The notes under the pieces: model-generated
What the model was told of the DNA's origin: nothing
The model's input: only the letters and a program-made list of their open reading frames with translations
The model's database searches: none
In this document: in pieces, positions 17,910 to 27,403 of the stretch
Numbering within the stretch: the stretch's first letter is position 1
Layout of the letters: each line of letters starts with the position of its first letter
Assembly (NCBI RefSeq): GCF_001428385.1
Contig: NZ_LMSK01000004.1
Coordinates: 132,275-196,274, forward strand
Source: Rhodanobacter sp. Soil772
GTDB lineage: Bacteria; Pseudomonadota; Gammaproteobacteria; Xanthomonadales; Rhodanobacteraceae
Direction: 5' to 3'
DNA: 64,000 bases
Translations under genes and position numbers: made by a program

Positions 17910-19319
17910 TCAACCGCGCTTCAACAACAACGCCAGCATGCGCCGGAAGCGTGCGCCGTACGGTGGATTGAGCAGGCCGGCACCGTTCCAGCGGGCCTGG
18001 CGGAATACCGGCTTCAGGTGCGAGAACGTGCGGAAGCCGGCCTCGCCGTGGTAGCCGCCCATGCCGGAGGCGCCGACGCCGCCGAACGGCAGGTCGTGCT
18101 GGGCGATGTGGTACAGCGTGTCGTTGACGCTGACGCCGCCGGCGTGGGTGCGCGCCAGCACCCGGTCGATGCGGGCCTGATCGTGTTCGAACAGGTACAG
18201 CGCCAGCGGGTGCGCGTGTGCACCGACGTAGGCGATCGCCTCGTCCAGCGAGTCGTACGGCAGCAGCGGCAGCAGCGGGCCGAAGATCTCCTCGCGCATC
18301 ACCGCCATGCTGTCGTCGACCCCGGTCAGCAGCTGCGGCGGCAGCAGCCGGCGGGCCGGATCTTCCGTCGCCTCGCCGAGCGGATGCGCGTGCGCGCCAG
18401 CGGCCAGCGCACCATCGCGCAGGTTGGTCAGGCGCTGGTACTGGCGGTCGGAGACGATGCTGGCGTACTGCGTGCTCTGGCCCAGCTGCGGATACATCCG
18501 CGCCATCGCCTTGCCGGCCAGGTCGATGAACTCGGCCTCGCGCGCGCGCGGCAGCAGCACGTAGTCCGGCGCGATGCAGGTCTGCCCGGCGTTGACCAGC
18601 TTGCCGAACACGATGCGCTCCACCGCGTGTTCGAAGCGCGCGCCCGGGCCGATGATCGCCGGCGACTTGCCGCCCAGCTCCAGCGTCACCGGGGTCAGGT
18701 TCGCCGCGGCCGCGCGCATCACGTGATGGCCGACCGCGGTGGAGCCGGTGAACAGCAGGTGGTCGAACGGCAGTGCGGAGAATGCCTGCGCCACCGCGGC
18801 GTCGCCGTTCGCCACGATCACTTCATCGGGCGGGAAGTACTTCGCCACCTGTTCGGCGAACAGCGCCGAGAAGCGCGGGGTGAACTCGCTCATCTTCAGC
18901 ATCGCGCGATTGCCGGCAACCAGCGCGTCGACCAGCGGACCGACGGCCAGGTACAGCGGGTAGTTCCACGGCACGATGATGCCGACCACGCCGCGCGGCT
19001 GCGGCCGCAGCTCGGTGCGCGCGGGCAGGAACAGCAGACCGGCGAGGCGCCGCCGCGGCTTCATCCAGCGCCGGCCGTGGCCGAGCGCATGACGGATCGC
19101 CGACAGGCTGGGGAAAATCTCCAGCAGGTCGGTTTCCTCGGCCGGGCGCTGGCCGAAGTCGGCGTTGATCGCCGCAGCGAAGGCCGCGCGTTGTTCGAGC
19201 AGCATGGTTTCCAGCGCACGCAGGCGTTGCGCGCGCTGCGGCCAGGTCGGCATCGGCTCGCGCGCCTGCGCCTCGCGCAGGCGTTGCAGGTCGGCGGTCA
19301 GGTGGCTGCTTTGGGTCAT
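17910..19319 (-). CDS. Aldehyde dehydrogenase, coniferyl-aldehyde dehydrogenase type
   Basis: 469 residues forming one ALDH domain. Catalytic residues: Asn119 (PWNYP), Glu214 (TLELGGKSP) and nucleophile Cys248 (NAGQTCIAPDY). Length and motifs fit the short ALDH class of coniferyl aldehyde dehydrogenase (CalB), which oxidises aromatic or long-chain aldehydes to acids with NAD(P)+. It is 8 bp after the end of the TonB-dependent receptor gene, at the end of a minus-strand module with two exported lipoproteins and an AraC regulator. The true substrate is unknown. Confidence 0.85.
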   Translation of the reverse strand: MTQSSHLTADLQRLREAQAREPMPTWPQRAQRLRALETMLLEQRAAFAAAINADFGQRPAEETDLLEIFPSLSAIRHALGHGRRWMKPRRRLAGLLFLPARTELRPQPRGVVGIIVPWNYPLYLAVGPLVDALVAGNRAMLKMSEFTPRFSALFAEQVAKYFPPDEVIVANGDAAVAQAFSALPFDHLLFTGSTAVGHHVMRAAAANLTPVTLELGGKSPAIIGPGARFEHAVERIVFGKLVNAGQTCIAPDYVLLPRAREAEFIDLAGKAMARMYPQLGQSTQYASIVSDRQYQRLTNLRDGALAAGAHAHPLGEATEDPARRLLPPQLLTGVDDSMAVMREEIFGPLLPLLPYDSLDEAIAYVGAHAHPLALYLFEHDQARIDRVLARTHAGGVSVNDTLYHIAQHDLPFGGVGASGMGGYHGEAGFRTFSHLKPVFRQARWNGAGLLNPPYGARFRRMLALLLKRG

Positions 19320-19326
19320 GGTGCTC

Positions 19327-21840
19327 TCAGAATTTCGCGCGCAATTCGACGCTTACCATACGCGGTGGCGAGATGCTGGCGTACGGCGTGCCGAACACGC
19401 TGGTGGAGATATTGTTCACCCCCGTCACGTAGCGCTTGTCGAACACGTTGCTGGCGAACAGCGCGATGCCCCAGTGGTCGTCGGCGGAGCTCCAGTCCAG
19501 CCGCGCGTCGGTGCGCTGCTGCGCGGTGCCAGTGTCGAAGTTCGGGCTGATCTGGCAGGTGCCCTGCAGCTGCGAATCGCGGTTGCAGCGCGACCGGCCG
19601 CGATAAGCGTGGTTGAGGTCGAACTCCAGCTTGCCGTTCGCCACGTCGTGCCAGGTATAGGCCAGTGTGGCGGCGAACGAATACTTCGGCTCGCCGGTCG
19701 GCTGGCCGTCCAGCTGCACCCCGGATGCTGCAGTGGCCTGGCGGTAAGTGGCGTCGATGTAGGCTCCATTGAGTCCGAGCTGGAACGCGTCGCTCGGCTG
19801 CCATTGCAGCTCCACTTCCGCTCCGCTGGCTTGCTGGTCGCTGCTGTTGACCAGGTAGCGTGGCACGCCGGAACCGGCGCTGTTCGGATCGAGCGTCAGC
19901 GACTGGCGGTTGTTGTAGACATAGTGGTAAACGGACGCGTTGAGCAGCAGGTTCTGCTGCGGGAGCAGCGTCTTGATGCCGGCCTCGTAGTTGATCACCT
20001 TCTCCGGCGCGAAGCGCGAGCCGATCTGCACGCTGTTGTAACCGCCGGCCTTGTAGCCCTTGGTGACCGAGACGTAGCCCATCGTGTCGGGGGTGAATTT
20101 GTAATCCAGCACGGCACGCGGGCTGAGGTCGTTCCAGGTGTCGTGGAAGGCGACCGGAGTGCCGACCGCGTCGGTGAAGATCAGGTTCGTCGAGAGACTC
20201 TGGCGCAGCGCATCCTTGGTCGTGCCGGCGAGCGCCGCGGCGAAGTCGAGCAGGCCGGCCTGGTCAAGCTGGTCCAGTGTCCGGTCCAACTCCGGCGCGT
20301 AGCGCGGCGCGTTGTACCAGGAAAACGTCTTCTGGTCGCGCGTGTAGCGGATGCCGGTGGTGAGGTTGAGCCGGTCGGTGAGGTGCCAGATCACGTCACC
20401 GTAGGCGGCGTAGGCCTTGAAATGGCCATCGTTGCTGATCGCCTCGCGCCATGGATCGTCGAGCAGGCGATACGGCAGGTCGAACGCTCGCAGCAACGAA
20501 TCGAAATAGCCGTAGATGGTGCCGGTCGGCGTGCCGGTCGGAACGCCCAGATTCAACGCCAGCGTGTCGATGCTGTCGGTGTATACGTTGGTCTGGCTGG
20601 TCTGTCGCGCCTGCTCGTTGTACCAGCTGGCCCCGGCGACCCAGTCGACCAGATCGGTGTTGCCGGACAGCTTGAACTCCTGATACCAGCTGTTGTTGTG
20701 CTCGATGTTGGCGGTGTCGAGGTAGGTGTTGATGTTGCTGGTGCCGTCATAGTCACCACGGTTGAGCGTATCGAAGTTGCGCCACGCGGTGGTCGAGGTG
20801 AGGCTGCCCCAGCTGAAGCTGTGGTCCACGCTCAGCGTGGCGCCGTCGAAGCGACGCGTTTCGGCCGCGCCGACGGCGTCGTTGTACAGCGGTGCATGCA
20901 GCGGGTTGAGGTAGTTCGCCGGATTGGCCGGGAACGGCGGCACCAGGGTGTCGGTCGTGCCGGGTCGCAGCACGTAATCCGACTGCGCAATCAGCCCGAA
21001 AGCCGGGTGCGGCGGCTGCTTCAGTTTTTCGTGATCCCACGACAGCAGCACGCGCGTGTCCGGGGCGACATTCCAGCGCCAGGCTGCTCGTGTGCCCCAG
21101 TCGTTGTCCTTGCCGTAGTGCCGGCCGGTGGCGGCATCCTTGACCCAGCCGCTGCTCTGGTTGTCCAGCACGCTGACGCGCAGCGCCATGTCCCGGTTCA
21201 GCGGAATGTTGACCAGTGCATCGCCGTAGCGTTTGCCGTAGTTGCCGAAGCGCAGGCGTGCCTTGGCCTCGAATCGGTCGCTGGGTTCGTTGGTGACGAT
21301 CGAGATCGCACCGGCGGCCGCATTGCGGCCGAACAGGGTGCCCTGCGGGCCCTTCAGCACCTCGATCCGCTGAATGTCGTTGAACGCCAGCAGCGCGCCG
21401 CCGGAGCGCGCAGCGTAGACGCCGTCGATGTACACGCCCACGGCCGACTCGGTGCCGATGCCGAAGTCGTCGGTGCTGATGCCGCGCAGCTGATAGTTGG
21501 GCTGGGTCGGCTGATCGCCGCCGACGACCAGGCCGGGCACGAACAGGCTCATCTTGCTCAGGTCGGTGGCGGCCAGCGTGTCGACCTGCCTGGCGGTGAC
21601 GATCTGCAGCGGAATCGGCACCTCCTGCATCTCCTGCGAGCGACTTTGCGCGGTCACCGTGATCTTGCCGAGCTGGGTGACGTCCTTGGCGGCGGTCGCC
21701 GGCTTGGTGGCGTCGGCGGCATCCTGCGGCGGCGCATCGGCGCCGAACGCGAGCAGCGGGCTGCCCAGCAACAGCAGGGCGCTGCCGCCGAACAACAGCC
21801 GGCGCAGGCTGATCGAAAGTGGACGTTGGCGCATGCTCAT
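19327..21840 (-). CDS. TonB-dependent outer-membrane receptor
   Basis: 837 residues. Signal peptide to about residue 33, a TonB-box-like ITVTAQ near residue 60, plug domain (YQLRGIS, GVYIDGVY, EVLKGPQGTLFGRN) and a 22-strand-type barrel ending in ELRAKF with C-terminal Phe. The start at 21840 follows AAGGGGAG at a good distance. Such receptors import large or scarce ligands using TonB energy. Neighbouring ALDH and cytochrome genes argue for an organic substrate rather than a siderophore, but this is inference from context. Confidence 0.92.
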   Translation of the reverse strand: MSMRQRPLSISLRRLLFGGSALLLLGSPLLAFGADAPPQDAADATKPATAAKDVTQLGKITVTAQSRSQEMQEVPIPLQIVTARQVDTLAATDLSKMSLFVPGLVVGGDQPTQPNYQLRGISTDDFGIGTESAVGVYIDGVYAARSGGALLAFNDIQRIEVLKGPQGTLFGRNAAAGAISIVTNEPSDRFEAKARLRFGNYGKRYGDALVNIPLNRDMALRVSVLDNQSSGWVKDAATGRHYGKDNDWGTRAAWRWNVAPDTRVLLSWDHEKLKQPPHPAFGLIAQSDYVLRPGTTDTLVPPFPANPANYLNPLHAPLYNDAVGAAETRRFDGATLSVDHSFSWGSLTSTTAWRNFDTLNRGDYDGTSNINTYLDTANIEHNNSWYQEFKLSGNTDLVDWVAGASWYNEQARQTSQTNVYTDSIDTLALNLGVPTGTPTGTIYGYFDSLLRAFDLPYRLLDDPWREAISNDGHFKAYAAYGDVIWHLTDRLNLTTGIRYTRDQKTFSWYNAPRYAPELDRTLDQLDQAGLLDFAAALAGTTKDALRQSLSTNLIFTDAVGTPVAFHDTWNDLSPRAVLDYKFTPDTMGYVSVTKGYKAGGYNSVQIGSRFAPEKVINYEAGIKTLLPQQNLLLNASVYHYVYNNRQSLTLDPNSAGSGVPRYLVNSSDQQASGAEVELQWQPSDAFQLGLNGAYIDATYRQATAASGVQLDGQPTGEPKYSFAATLAYTWHDVANGKLEFDLNHAYRGRSRCNRDSQLQGTCQISPNFDTGTAQQRTDARLDWSSADDHWGIALFASNVFDKRYVTGVNNISTSVFGTPYASISPPRMVSVELRAKF

Positions 21841-21906
21841 TCGGTGCTCTCCCCTTGCATCGGATCGCGCGGCTGCGGGCAGCCGCGCACGGGTGTCATG
21901 GTGGAA

Positions 21907-23058
21907 TCAGTGGATCGCCACGCAGCTCCCCGGCTGCGCCGCGATCCACGCCTTGATCAGCGCCACGCCTTCGCGGTGCACGGTGCTGCGGCCGATCTCC
22001 GGCATCATCACGCCCGGCACGTTCGAGGCCAGCCGGTACGGCAGGATCGACTCGTCCGGCTGGCCCGGCACGATGTCGAAGAAGTGGTCGCCGGTGCCCT
22101 GGCCGGCCGCGGTGGGCGGCTTGCAGATGCCGAGGTGGCGGTCTTCCGGCGTGCCGACGTCGAGGGTGAGGCCGGTGGTGTTCGCCGCGCCGTTCGCGTT
22201 GTGGCAGTGGCCGCAGTTGATGTCGAGGTAGGCGCGTGCGCGGGCGTCCAGCGTGGCGTGGGTGTCTTCCCAGTTCGCCTCGCGCGGAATGTCGGCCGGC
22301 GCGGGCAGACCACTGAGGTAGCCGAGCTTCGCCAAGTGGGCGAGTTGGTTCTCGGCGCCGCTGGCGTAGTGGTAGTCCTTGTTGATGTGGCGCGCCTTCG
22401 GGCCGATCGGGTGCACCTTGCGGTCGATCCAGTCCTGTGCGTGGCAGCTCTGGCACTGGCTCTCGTCGGGCACCACGTAGTTGAAGTCCTCGCGCGCGCT
22501 GTCCGCGTCGACCAGGGTCAGCGGCAACACCGCGCCGGTGCGCGCGAGGGTGGCTTCGGTCTGCGCGTCGTTCCACACGTACGGGATCGCCGCCCAGCCG
22601 TCCTGGCGATGCACCAGGATGCGCGTCTCGATCAGGCGCACGTTCGCCATGTCCAGCCCCTGGCCGGCGAAGTCGCGCGAGTAGTCGTCGTTGCGCGCCA
22701 CGTCGCCGAACTTGCCGTCGGCTGCGCGCGGGTAATAGAACGTCTTGCTGATCACCGTGCCGACCGGAAAGTCCAGCGTGTCGGTGGGGTGGTATTTCGC
22801 CGTCGTGCCCTTCGGCATCCACACCGTGCGCAGCTTGTGCGCGTAGTCGGTGAACAGCGGCGTGTTGAGGTCGTACGGCACCACGCCGTCGTTGAGTTGC
22901 AGCTTGCCGTCGCGCACTTCGACCACGTGCCAGTCGCTGAGCTTCGCCGGGCGGCCGTCGGCGTGGAACGCCACCGGCGGCATGCCGCGCTGGCAGCCGG
23001 CCAGCAGCAACAGCGCGAACAGCGTCCATGCATGCCTTGCGAACTTCATCACCGTCAT
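21907..23058 (-). CDS. Diheme c-type cytochrome lipoprotein (SO2930/HNE_0200-like family)
   Basis: 383 residues. The ATG at 23058 overlaps the TGA of the beta-helix gene (ATGA), which decides the start over longer in-frame versions. Lipobox LLAGC with Cys22. Two heme-binding sites, CQSCH (202-206) and CGHCH (282-286), lie in the C-terminal half, and the N-terminal 180 residues form a separate domain with FPVGTVISKTFYYP. From memory, this family occurs beside the beta-helix family encoded upstream here. It probably acts as an extracytoplasmic electron acceptor or oxidase partner; the reaction is unknown. Confidence 0.85.
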   Translation of the reverse strand: MTVMKFARHAWTLFALLLLAGCQRGMPPVAFHADGRPAKLSDWHVVEVRDGKLQLNDGVVPYDLNTPLFTDYAHKLRTVWMPKGTTAKYHPTDTLDFPVGTVISKTFYYPRAADGKFGDVARNDDYSRDFAGQGLDMANVRLIETRILVHRQDGWAAIPYVWNDAQTEATLARTGAVLPLTLVDADSAREDFNYVVPDESQCQSCHAQDWIDRKVHPIGPKARHINKDYHYASGAENQLAHLAKLGYLSGLPAPADIPREANWEDTHATLDARARAYLDINCGHCHNANGAANTTGLTLDVGTPEDRHLGICKPPTAAGQGTGDHFFDIVPGQPDESILPYRLASNVPGVMMPEIGRSTVHREGVALIKAWIAAQPGSCVAIH

Positions 23059-24290
23059 GCCTTCGGTTCCGGGTCCAGCACCACCACCGACAGTTTCGGC
23101 AGCGTGCACTGATACGGCTTCATGTCGGTGCCAGGGTTCTTGTAGTCGTGCGGGCCGTCGGCGTTGATCACGCCGTTGACGTCCTGGATGCAGATGCGGT
23201 CGGCTGCCGGCGGCAGGCCGTCGACCAGGCTCTTCGGGTCGACGTAGCCGTCCCACAGCACGTCCGGGAAGTGGCCGGTGAGGCCGTACATCGCGGTCTT
23301 CAGCGTCTTCAGCTTGATCCCGTCCGGCGAGTCGCCGCCGCCCTTGAGCCGGTTGCCGTAGATCGAAATGCCCTTAGGGTAAGGGTTGTAGTTCGGCGCC
23401 ACGCCGCGGGTGTTGTAGTAGTTGGTGGAGAAGTAGCTGGCCACGATCACGTTCGCCGTCTTGTTGTCGGCGATGTCGTTGTCGAAGATCTCCACCTTGT
23501 CGTTGGAGTTCACCACCACGCCGGAGCCGGCCGGCACGCTGGCCACCGCGGCGCCCTTGGCGGCGAAGTTGTCGGTGTTGTTCGCATACACCTTGTTCTT
23601 GAACACGCGGGTGCTGTGGCCTTCCTGCGACAGGTTCGGCATGTTGAACACCAGGATGCCGCCGGTGTTGTTGGTGGCGGTGTTGCCGTAGACGTCGGCG
23701 TGCACCGAGTTCTCGATCTCCACGCCGGCCACGTTGTACTCGGCGCGGTTGTTGCGCACGATGATGTTGTCCGACTGGCCCACGTAGATGCCGGCATCGG
23801 AGGCGCCGATCACCACCGAATTCTCGATCAGCACGTTGTGCGTCTTCACCGGGTACAGGCCGTAGGCACCATTCGTGGTCTGCGGGCCGCCGGTCCATTC
23901 CACGCGCACGCCGCGGATGGTGATGTTCTTGCCCTGGTTGATCTTCAGCGCGTCGCCCTTGGTGTCTTCCAGCGCGAGGTTCTCGATGGTGAAGTCGCTG
24001 GCGTTCACCAGCAGGCCTTCCGGCCCCACCACCTGGCCCTTGAACGACAGCACGGTCTTATCCATGCCGGCGCCGCGGATGGTGACGCCGTCGGTGCGCA
24101 GGCTCAAACCCCGCTTGAGCGCGTAGTGCCCGGCCGGAATGTCGATCACGCTGCCGGGCTTGGCGTCCAGCAACTGCTCCTGCAGCTTCGCCTCGAAACT
24201 GGCGTCGCCGGCAGCCTGTGGTGCCGGTTCGGATTTGCCGCAACCGGCGAGCGCGACGGCGATGGCCACGCTGATGAACAGCTTGCGCAT
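23055..24290 (-). CDS. Parallel beta-helix repeat lipoprotein
   Basis: 411 residues. The start at 24290 (MRKLFISVA) gives lipobox ALAGC with Cys17. The rest is a right-handed parallel beta-helix with repeated short strands such as VTIRGAG, ITIRGVRV, VLIENSVVIG and IIVRNNRAEYN, as in pectate-lyase-like or copper-binding NosD-like proteins. No catalytic motif is obvious. It is translationally coupled to the diheme cytochrome downstream, so the two probably work together outside the inner membrane. Substrate and activity are unknown. Confidence 0.85.
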   Translation of the reverse strand: MRKLFISVAIAVALAGCGKSEPAPQAAGDASFEAKLQEQLLDAKPGSVIDIPAGHYALKRGLSLRTDGVTIRGAGMDKTVLSFKGQVVGPEGLLVNASDFTIENLALEDTKGDALKINQGKNITIRGVRVEWTGGPQTTNGAYGLYPVKTHNVLIENSVVIGASDAGIYVGQSDNIIVRNNRAEYNVAGVEIENSVHADVYGNTATNNTGGILVFNMPNLSQEGHSTRVFKNKVYANNTDNFAAKGAAVASVPAGSGVVVNSNDKVEIFDNDIADNKTANVIVASYFSTNYYNTRGVAPNYNPYPKGISIYGNRLKGGGDSPDGIKLKTLKTAMYGLTGHFPDVLWDGYVDPKSLVDGLPPAADRICIQDVNGVINADGPHDYKNPGTDMKPYQCTLPKLSVVVLDPEPKA

Positions 24291-24418
24291 GATCTTGAAC
24301 TCCCCATTCGGATCGGATGCCGCGAATGGGTCCACTGTCCCTCAATCCGCCGCCAAGGGGGAGGGCAAAACGGCCAAGGCGTGGGGGGCACAACGGCCAG
24401 ATGGGTGAAATCGGTCCG

Positions 24419-25504
24419 TCAGGCGGTGGCGCGGCGGGCATCCTGCGGTGGCATGCCGGTCCAGCGCTTGAACGCGCGACGGAACTCGCGCGGGTCGTTG
24501 AAACCGACCTCGTTGCCGACCTGGGCCACGCTCAGCGTGCCGGCCTGCAGCAGTTGCAGCGCACGTTCGGCGCGCACGCGGTCGTGGATCTCGCGGAAGA
24601 TGCGCCCGCTCTCGGCCAGCTTGCGCCGCAGCGAGCGCTCGCTGAGGTTGAGCGTGCGCGCCACGTCGTTGAGCCTGGGCTGTTGCGACAGCTGACTGCG
24701 CAGCAGCCGTTCCACCGCGGCGACGATTTCCTGATGCGGCTCGCCGCCGTCGGGCGTGCGTTGCTGCGCGCACAGCGCCAGCGCCTGTTTCGCGGTGAGC
24801 GGGTTGTAGCCCGGCAGCGGGCGGGCCAGCCATTGGGTGTCGAGGATCAGCCGGTTGCGTGTCGCGCCGAAGCGCACCGCGCACGCGAACAGCGTGGCGT
24901 ACTCGGCGGCGTAGGCGGGTTGCGGATAGGCGAATTCGACGCGCAGCGGACGCAGTTCCGGCCCGACCAGTTCACGCGCGATCATCAGGCAGCTGGCGAA
25001 CAGTTCCTCGCAGAAGAACGGCATCAGTTCGGTGTCGCCAAAACGCGGCCACGCCACCAGCGCCACTTCGCGCTCGCTGATCGGTTCGACGCCGACGTCG
25101 AGCAGGCAGCCGCAGATCTTGTGATGGGCGATGCCGGCGAACATCGCGTCGCCCAGCGTGCGCGAGGTCATCATCGCCAGGCCGAGCAGGCCGAAGCCGC
25201 CGATGGTGCCCTCGCGGCCGATGCGCAGGCCCGCATCGGGCACGTCCAGCGCCTGCAGCGCGCGGCGCACGAAACTGGCGGCCTGGCGATACGACACGCG
25301 CAGCGCGGGGTCGGCGATCTGCGCGCGATTCAGCGCCAGTCCGGCGAACCAGGGGCGACTGTCGATGCCGCGCGCATCCGCCAATTGCACCAGGTACAGC
25401 AGCTTGTTCGGCGGGAATTCCGCGGCGGTGTAGCGCGGGTCGTCGGTCGCGTTGGGCGGGCTGGCGACAAGAGGTGGGCCGATCATGCCGGCGGGACGTG
25501 CCAT
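24419..25504 (-). CDS. AraC-family transcriptional regulator
   Basis: 361 residues from the ATG at 25504 (GGAG about 10 bases upstream). The N-terminal 230 residues resemble the Arabinose_bd/OruR-type sensing domain; the C-terminal 100 hold two helix-turn-helix motifs (LNDVARTLNLSERSLRRKL and VAQVGNEVGFNDPREFRRAF). It is on the same strand as, and 128 bp upstream of, the beta-helix/cytochrome/receptor/ALDH genes, so it is the likely regulator of that module. Regulators of this subfamily often respond to hydrophobic or amino-acid-derived compounds; the ligand here is unknown. Confidence 0.85.
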   Translation of the reverse strand: MARPAGMIGPPLVASPPNATDDPRYTAAEFPPNKLLYLVQLADARGIDSRPWFAGLALNRAQIADPALRVSYRQAASFVRRALQALDVPDAGLRIGREGTIGGFGLLGLAMMTSRTLGDAMFAGIAHHKICGCLLDVGVEPISEREVALVAWPRFGDTELMPFFCEELFASCLMIARELVGPELRPLRVEFAYPQPAYAAEYATLFACAVRFGATRNRLILDTQWLARPLPGYNPLTAKQALALCAQQRTPDGGEPHQEIVAAVERLLRSQLSQQPRLNDVARTLNLSERSLRRKLAESGRIFREIHDRVRAERALQLLQAGTLSVAQVGNEVGFNDPREFRRAFKRWTGMPPQDARRATA

Positions 25505-25633
25505 GCTGCGAATGCTCCGACGTAGGCCTGCCGGCACAGGCCGGCGGCGAAGGGGTTTCTATAACATGCACGGGTGCCGTGCCGTTTGCGCGCCGCACAA
25601 CATCCGCGCCGCCAACGCCCCGGAGGTCATCGC

Positions 25634-26467
25634 ATGCCGCAGCACACACACTGTCCGTTGTCATACCGTTTTGGCTTGCTGCTGGCAGGCGCGCTGATCC
25701 TTGGCGGTTGTGCAAGCGCAGATCGGCCGACCCGGACTGCCGACGGCGGTACGAAGGAGCCGGTCGGCTATCTGGCCGCGGCGCAGTTACCACAGGCCAC
25801 GGCCGTGCTGCCGGCAGCGCCGCGAGCCGGCTCGGCCCGCTACGAAGCGGATCGGCAGATCTTCAAGGCCACCCGCCAGTGGCAGGGCACGCCGCGCTGG
25901 ACGCTGGCGACCAGCGATGTCGACGGCGCCACGCCGGCGATGCTGCGCGGTTTCAGTTGCGCGGTCGGCGTGCCGCTGGACGCGGCGCAACTGCCGCAGC
26001 TGGTGAACCTGCTCGATCGCGCCGGTGCTGATGCGAACCACGTCAACACGCCGGTGAAGCTGGCGAACCGCCGCCAGCGGCCATTCCAGATCGACGACGG
26101 CGCAGTCTGCGAATCGAAGGAACACCTGGCGAAAAGTTTCGACTATCCGTCCGGCCATGCGACCTGGAGCTGGACGATCGGCCTGATCCTGGCCGAGTTG
26201 GCGCCGGACCGCGCCACCGGCATCGACCTGCGCGCCCGCGCCTACGCCGACAGCCGGGTGGTCTGCGGCGCGCACAATCACAGCGCGATCGAGGCCGGCG
26301 CGATGAATGCCGCGATCGTGGTGGCGGCGCTGCACGCGTCGCCGGCGTTCCGGCAGGACGCGGAATCGGCACGGCGCGAGCTGGCGGTGTATCGCCAGTC
26401 GACAGCAGCGGTAGATGCCGGGCAGTGCGCGGTGGAGCAGGCACTGATCAGCACCACGCCGTACTGA
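25634..26467 (+). CDS. PhoN-like class A acid phosphatase/PAP2 lipoprotein with altered active site
   Basis: 277 residues. The ATG at 25634 has GGAGG seven bases upstream. Lipobox LILGGC. Motifs: KLANRRQRPF (phosphate-binding Lys/Arg), YPSGHATW (His general acid) and SRVVCGAHNHSAIEAG. In the family consensus SR-x5-H-x3-D the nucleophile His is followed by Asp; here that position is Ala (H-N-H-S-A). The nucleophile His itself is present. It may be a specialised or weakened phosphatase located in the periplasm or outer membrane. It is convergent with the Mrr-like gene. Confidence 0.8.
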   Translation: MPQHTHCPLSYRFGLLLAGALILGGCASADRPTRTADGGTKEPVGYLAAAQLPQATAVLPAAPRAGSARYEADRQIFKATRQWQGTPRWTLATSDVDGATPAMLRGFSCAVGVPLDAAQLPQLVNLLDRAGADANHVNTPVKLANRRQRPFQIDDGAVCESKEHLAKSFDYPSGHATWSWTIGLILAELAPDRATGIDLRARAYADSRVVCGAHNHSAIEAGAMNAAIVVAALHASPAFRQDAESARRELAVYRQSTAAVDAGQCAVEQALISTTPY

Positions 26468-26500
26468 TTGCCAGCCGCGTGCGGACTGAATTACAGCGGG

Positions 26501-27403
26501 CTACGGTTCGTGCCGGAACTGATCGAAAAACGCGTGATCGATTTCGTAGATGGTCTTCGGCTTCACGCCGATACCTGCATCTTGGAAGAGTTGTACCAAC
26601 TGTTCACCGTCGATCAGCTCGATGGGAACCACGCCGTCGCGAGATGCTTCGCTCTCTGCATCTGTGGTGAAGCGACCTGTGGTGATAAATACGCCTTTCT
26701 CAGCACGGCCAAGCAGGGCGTTGCGGAATTCACCTACGGAGCTGCGCGAAACCACATCCTTGAACCGCTTGGCTTGGAATGCCACACGCAGGCTTACGAA
26801 CGGACTTAATCGGAGTAGTCCGTAACCATCGATACCGCCGTCCCGCGAGCGTTGAGTAACCTCAACATCCTCAAACCCATGTTCGCGAAGCAACCGACCG
26901 CAGATCAGCTCAAAGCCATAAGGTGGCAAGCCTTTGAGGACATCCAGAAGATCCAGCTCTTGCGACTCTTCGGGCGGTGCGGTATCTGCGGTTTCAGGTA
27001 CTGGCAGAGCATCACTTGAGGCGTGTTGTTTGCGTAGAGATTGGCTTGCCCTCACCCGATTCAGGAATATGGTTCGCGCCGCGTCGTCATCAATCCTGGT
27101 TTTCCAGCCCAGTGGGCTCAGTGCCCAAATGCCGCGCTTGCTGTCGTCCAACAAGCCTTCCCAGACCAAATACTGGCGTGCCCACTGAACCTGATTATGG
27201 AAGCGGTTAGCGCCGGATTTGATCGTAACTTCGGTGATCTCTGGTGGCAGGCGTAGCTCACGCGCGATCCAGTTGGAAACTTCCTTTGGCCTGGCCGAGC
27301 CGCCAAGCGCGCGCAGGCAATCAAGCAGCGGTTCCATCCACTGGACGAATTCGGTTTGGCCTTTCTTGGGTTTCGACACGCTGGACGCTCCCTGTGACCG
27401 CAT
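26501..27403 (-). CDS. Mrr-type restriction endonuclease (type IV-like)
   Basis: 300 residues. The N-terminal winged-helix Mrr_N-like domain (about 18-100) includes KEVSNWIARELRLP and ILALSPLGW-like strands (IWALSPLGW). The C-terminal Mrr catalytic domain (about 150-290) has RDGGIDGYG (Asp192) and FQAKRF (Gln210, Lys212), the D...QxK nuclease signature. Mrr enzymes cut methylated or foreign DNA. The gene and about 60 bp on each side are clearly lower in G+C than the neighbours and use AT-ending codons, which suggests horizontal gain. No methylase or other defence gene is adjacent. The start is the ATG at 27403; the ribosome site is weak. Confidence 0.85.
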   Translation of the reverse strand: MRSQGASSVSKPKKGQTEFVQWMEPLLDCLRALGGSARPKEVSNWIARELRLPPEITEVTIKSGANRFHNQVQWARQYLVWEGLLDDSKRGIWALSPLGWKTRIDDDAARTIFLNRVRASQSLRKQHASSDALPVPETADTAPPEESQELDLLDVLKGLPPYGFELICGRLLREHGFEDVEVTQRSRDGGIDGYGLLRLSPFVSLRVAFQAKRFKDVVSRSSVGEFRNALLGRAEKGVFITTGRFTTDAESEASRDGVVPIELIDGEQLVQLFQDAGIGVKPKTIYEIDHAFFDQFRHEP

